Assembly: GCA_023264755.1 (NCBI GenBank)
Contig: JAHFVB010000343.1
Span: 1-5,799, forward strand
Source: Mycobacterium sp.
GTDB lineage: Bacteria; Actinomycetota; Actinomycetes; Mycobacteriales; Mycobacteriaceae
Direction: 5' to 3'
DNA: 5,799 nt
Made by a program: the position numbers and the translations under genes. Positions 4,971 to 5,799 of the stretch are shown here, one piece after another. The stretch's first letter is position 1. The number at the start of each line of letters is the position of its first letter. The notes under the pieces are model-generated. The model made no database searches, was not told where the DNA came from, and saw nothing but the letters and a program-made list of their open reading frames with translations.

Positions 4971-5799
4971 TCAGCGAAGCTGCGGGATGACCGACGAGCC
5001 GATGAGCTCCACCATGTCACGGAACTCGCCTGCTGGCTGACCGCCCATGTCGACGTAGATCAGATTGGTGTCGCTCGAGAGCACCTGAGCCCAGGTGTTC
5101 AGCTTGTCGGCGACTTCAGCTGGGCTGCCGACCAGCGCCGGACCGCGTCTCGTGAGGAAGTCGAAGTCGAAGGGCTTCTTGAGGAATGGCGGTGGGTCTG
5201 GGTTCACCCGGGGAATGACGGTCTTCATCAACTCGAAGTATGCGCGATAGCGCGGTTCCCACCTCTCGCGAGCGGTTTGACTGGTAGTGGCTACGTTGAC
5301 GTGCCAGCACGCGCCGATTCGCGGCTGATGCGGGTGCCCGTAGGACGCGAAGCGTTCCTGGTAGTTCTCGACGACCGGCTTGAACATCTCCGGGTTGCCG
5401 AACGCGGACGGCAACATCAGCTCCAACCCCAAGCGCGCAGCGAGCTCGAGCGAGGATTCCGATGCACCTCCGCCGATCCACACCGGCACGGATCCGACCG
5501 GCGTTGGCTGCAGCACGAAGTCCTCTATCGGTGCGCGATGGCGCGACCCCGGCCAGCTGACGGTCTTGCCGCTGAGCAGCTGGGTGAGCAGTTCGACGTT
5601 CTCGGCGAACAGCTCATGGGAGTCCTCGAGCTTCTGGCCGAACAGCGTGTAGGTCGATACGAAGAAATTGCCGCGCCCGACCACCATTTCGCATCGGCCG
5701 CCCGACAGCGCGTCGACGGTGGCGTAGTCCTCGGCCATCCGGATCGGGTCGAGGTTCGCCGCCAGCGTGACAGCGGTAGACAGCCGCAGAGCGGTGGTG
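4971..5799 (-). CDS. Luciferase-like (LLM) flavin/F420-dependent oxidoreductase, C-terminal part
   Basis: The frame is open from the right edge to TGA at 4971-4973, giving about 275 residues; family members are usually 330-370 aa, so roughly the first 60-80 are outside the window. Family features: RLSTAVTLAANLDPIRMAEDYATVDALSGGR at the visible start (beta-alpha units of the TIM barrel), followed by VVGRGNF, then PVWIGGGASESSLELAARLGL in the middle and GSPAEVADKL near the C-terminus. These are typical of bacterial luciferase-family enzymes (PF00296). Members use FMNH2 for monooxygenation or F420 for hydride transfer; which applies here cannot be decided, though F420 enzymes are common in mycobacteria. 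An internal ATG at 5738 is not the start because family sequence continues upstream of it. Likely first or early gene of an operon with synthetase B; a role in substrate oxidation is inferred. Confidence 0.88.
   Translation of the reverse strand, partial: TTALRLSTAVTLAANLDPIRMAEDYATVDALSGGRCEMVVGRGNFFVSTYTLFGQKLEDSHELFAENVELLTQLLSGKTVSWPGSRHRAPIEDFVLQPTPVGSVPVWIGGGASESSLELAARLGLELMLPSAFGNPEMFKPVVENYQERFASYGHPHQPRIGACWHVNVATTSQTARERWEPRYRAYFELMKTVIPRVNPDPPPFLKKPFDFDFLTRRGPALVGSPAEVADKLNTWAQVLSSDTNLIYVDMGGQPAGEFRDMVELIGSSVIPQLR

Noticed and set aside
4955..5020. Longer synthetase B start 22 codons upstream
   Set aside because: Would overlap the end of the LLM gene and adds an Arg/Ser-rich stretch unlike the family; ATG 4954 has a strong ribosome site.

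Overview
The window is high-GC DNA with dense genes, strong Shine-Dalgarno sites and actinobacterial gene types: a soluble P450, AMP-forming acyl-CoA ligases, a luciferase-like oxidoreductase and a TetR regulator. It most resembles a mycobacterium (Mycobacterium/Mycolicibacterium) or a relative such as Rhodococcus. That placement is inferred from gene content and composition; there is no species marker. No tRNA, rRNA, CRISPR array, insertion sequence or phage gene was seen.

Layout: (1) 1-648, minus: the first 216 residues of a cytochrome P450 whose C-terminal half lies left of the window. (2) 649-1074: a 426-bp divergent intergenic region with a good promoter for the P450, a candidate promoter for the plus-strand gene, a CRP-like site, a GC-rich hairpin and two candidate copies of a local operator. 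(3) 1075-2646, plus: complete acyl-CoA synthetase 'A' (523 aa). (4) 2643-3287, minus: a TetR-family regulator (214 aa) whose stop codon overlaps that of synthetase A. (5) 3288-3379: a short gap with a third candidate operator. (6) 3380-4954, minus: complete acyl-CoA synthetase 'B' (524 aa). (7) 4971-5799, minus: the C-terminal 275 or so residues of a luciferase-like (LLM) flavin/F420 oxidoreductase, starting right of the window and 16 nt upstream of synthetase B.

Together this looks like a catabolic locus for an unidentified organic acid or a precursor oxidised to one. The P450 and the LLM enzyme would oxidise the substrate, the two ligases would activate carboxylates as CoA thioesters, and the TetR protein would sense substrate or an acyl-CoA. 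The substrate cannot be told from the sequence.

The most interesting signal is a 17-bp degenerate palindrome (idealised ACCAAACG-C-CGTTTGGT) found upstream of the P450, synthetase A and tetR. At the P450 promoter it fills the spacer between -35 and -10, the usual place for a TetR-family repressor. This suggests one local regulator controlling every promoter visible here. The promoter of the LLM-synthetase B operon is outside the window.
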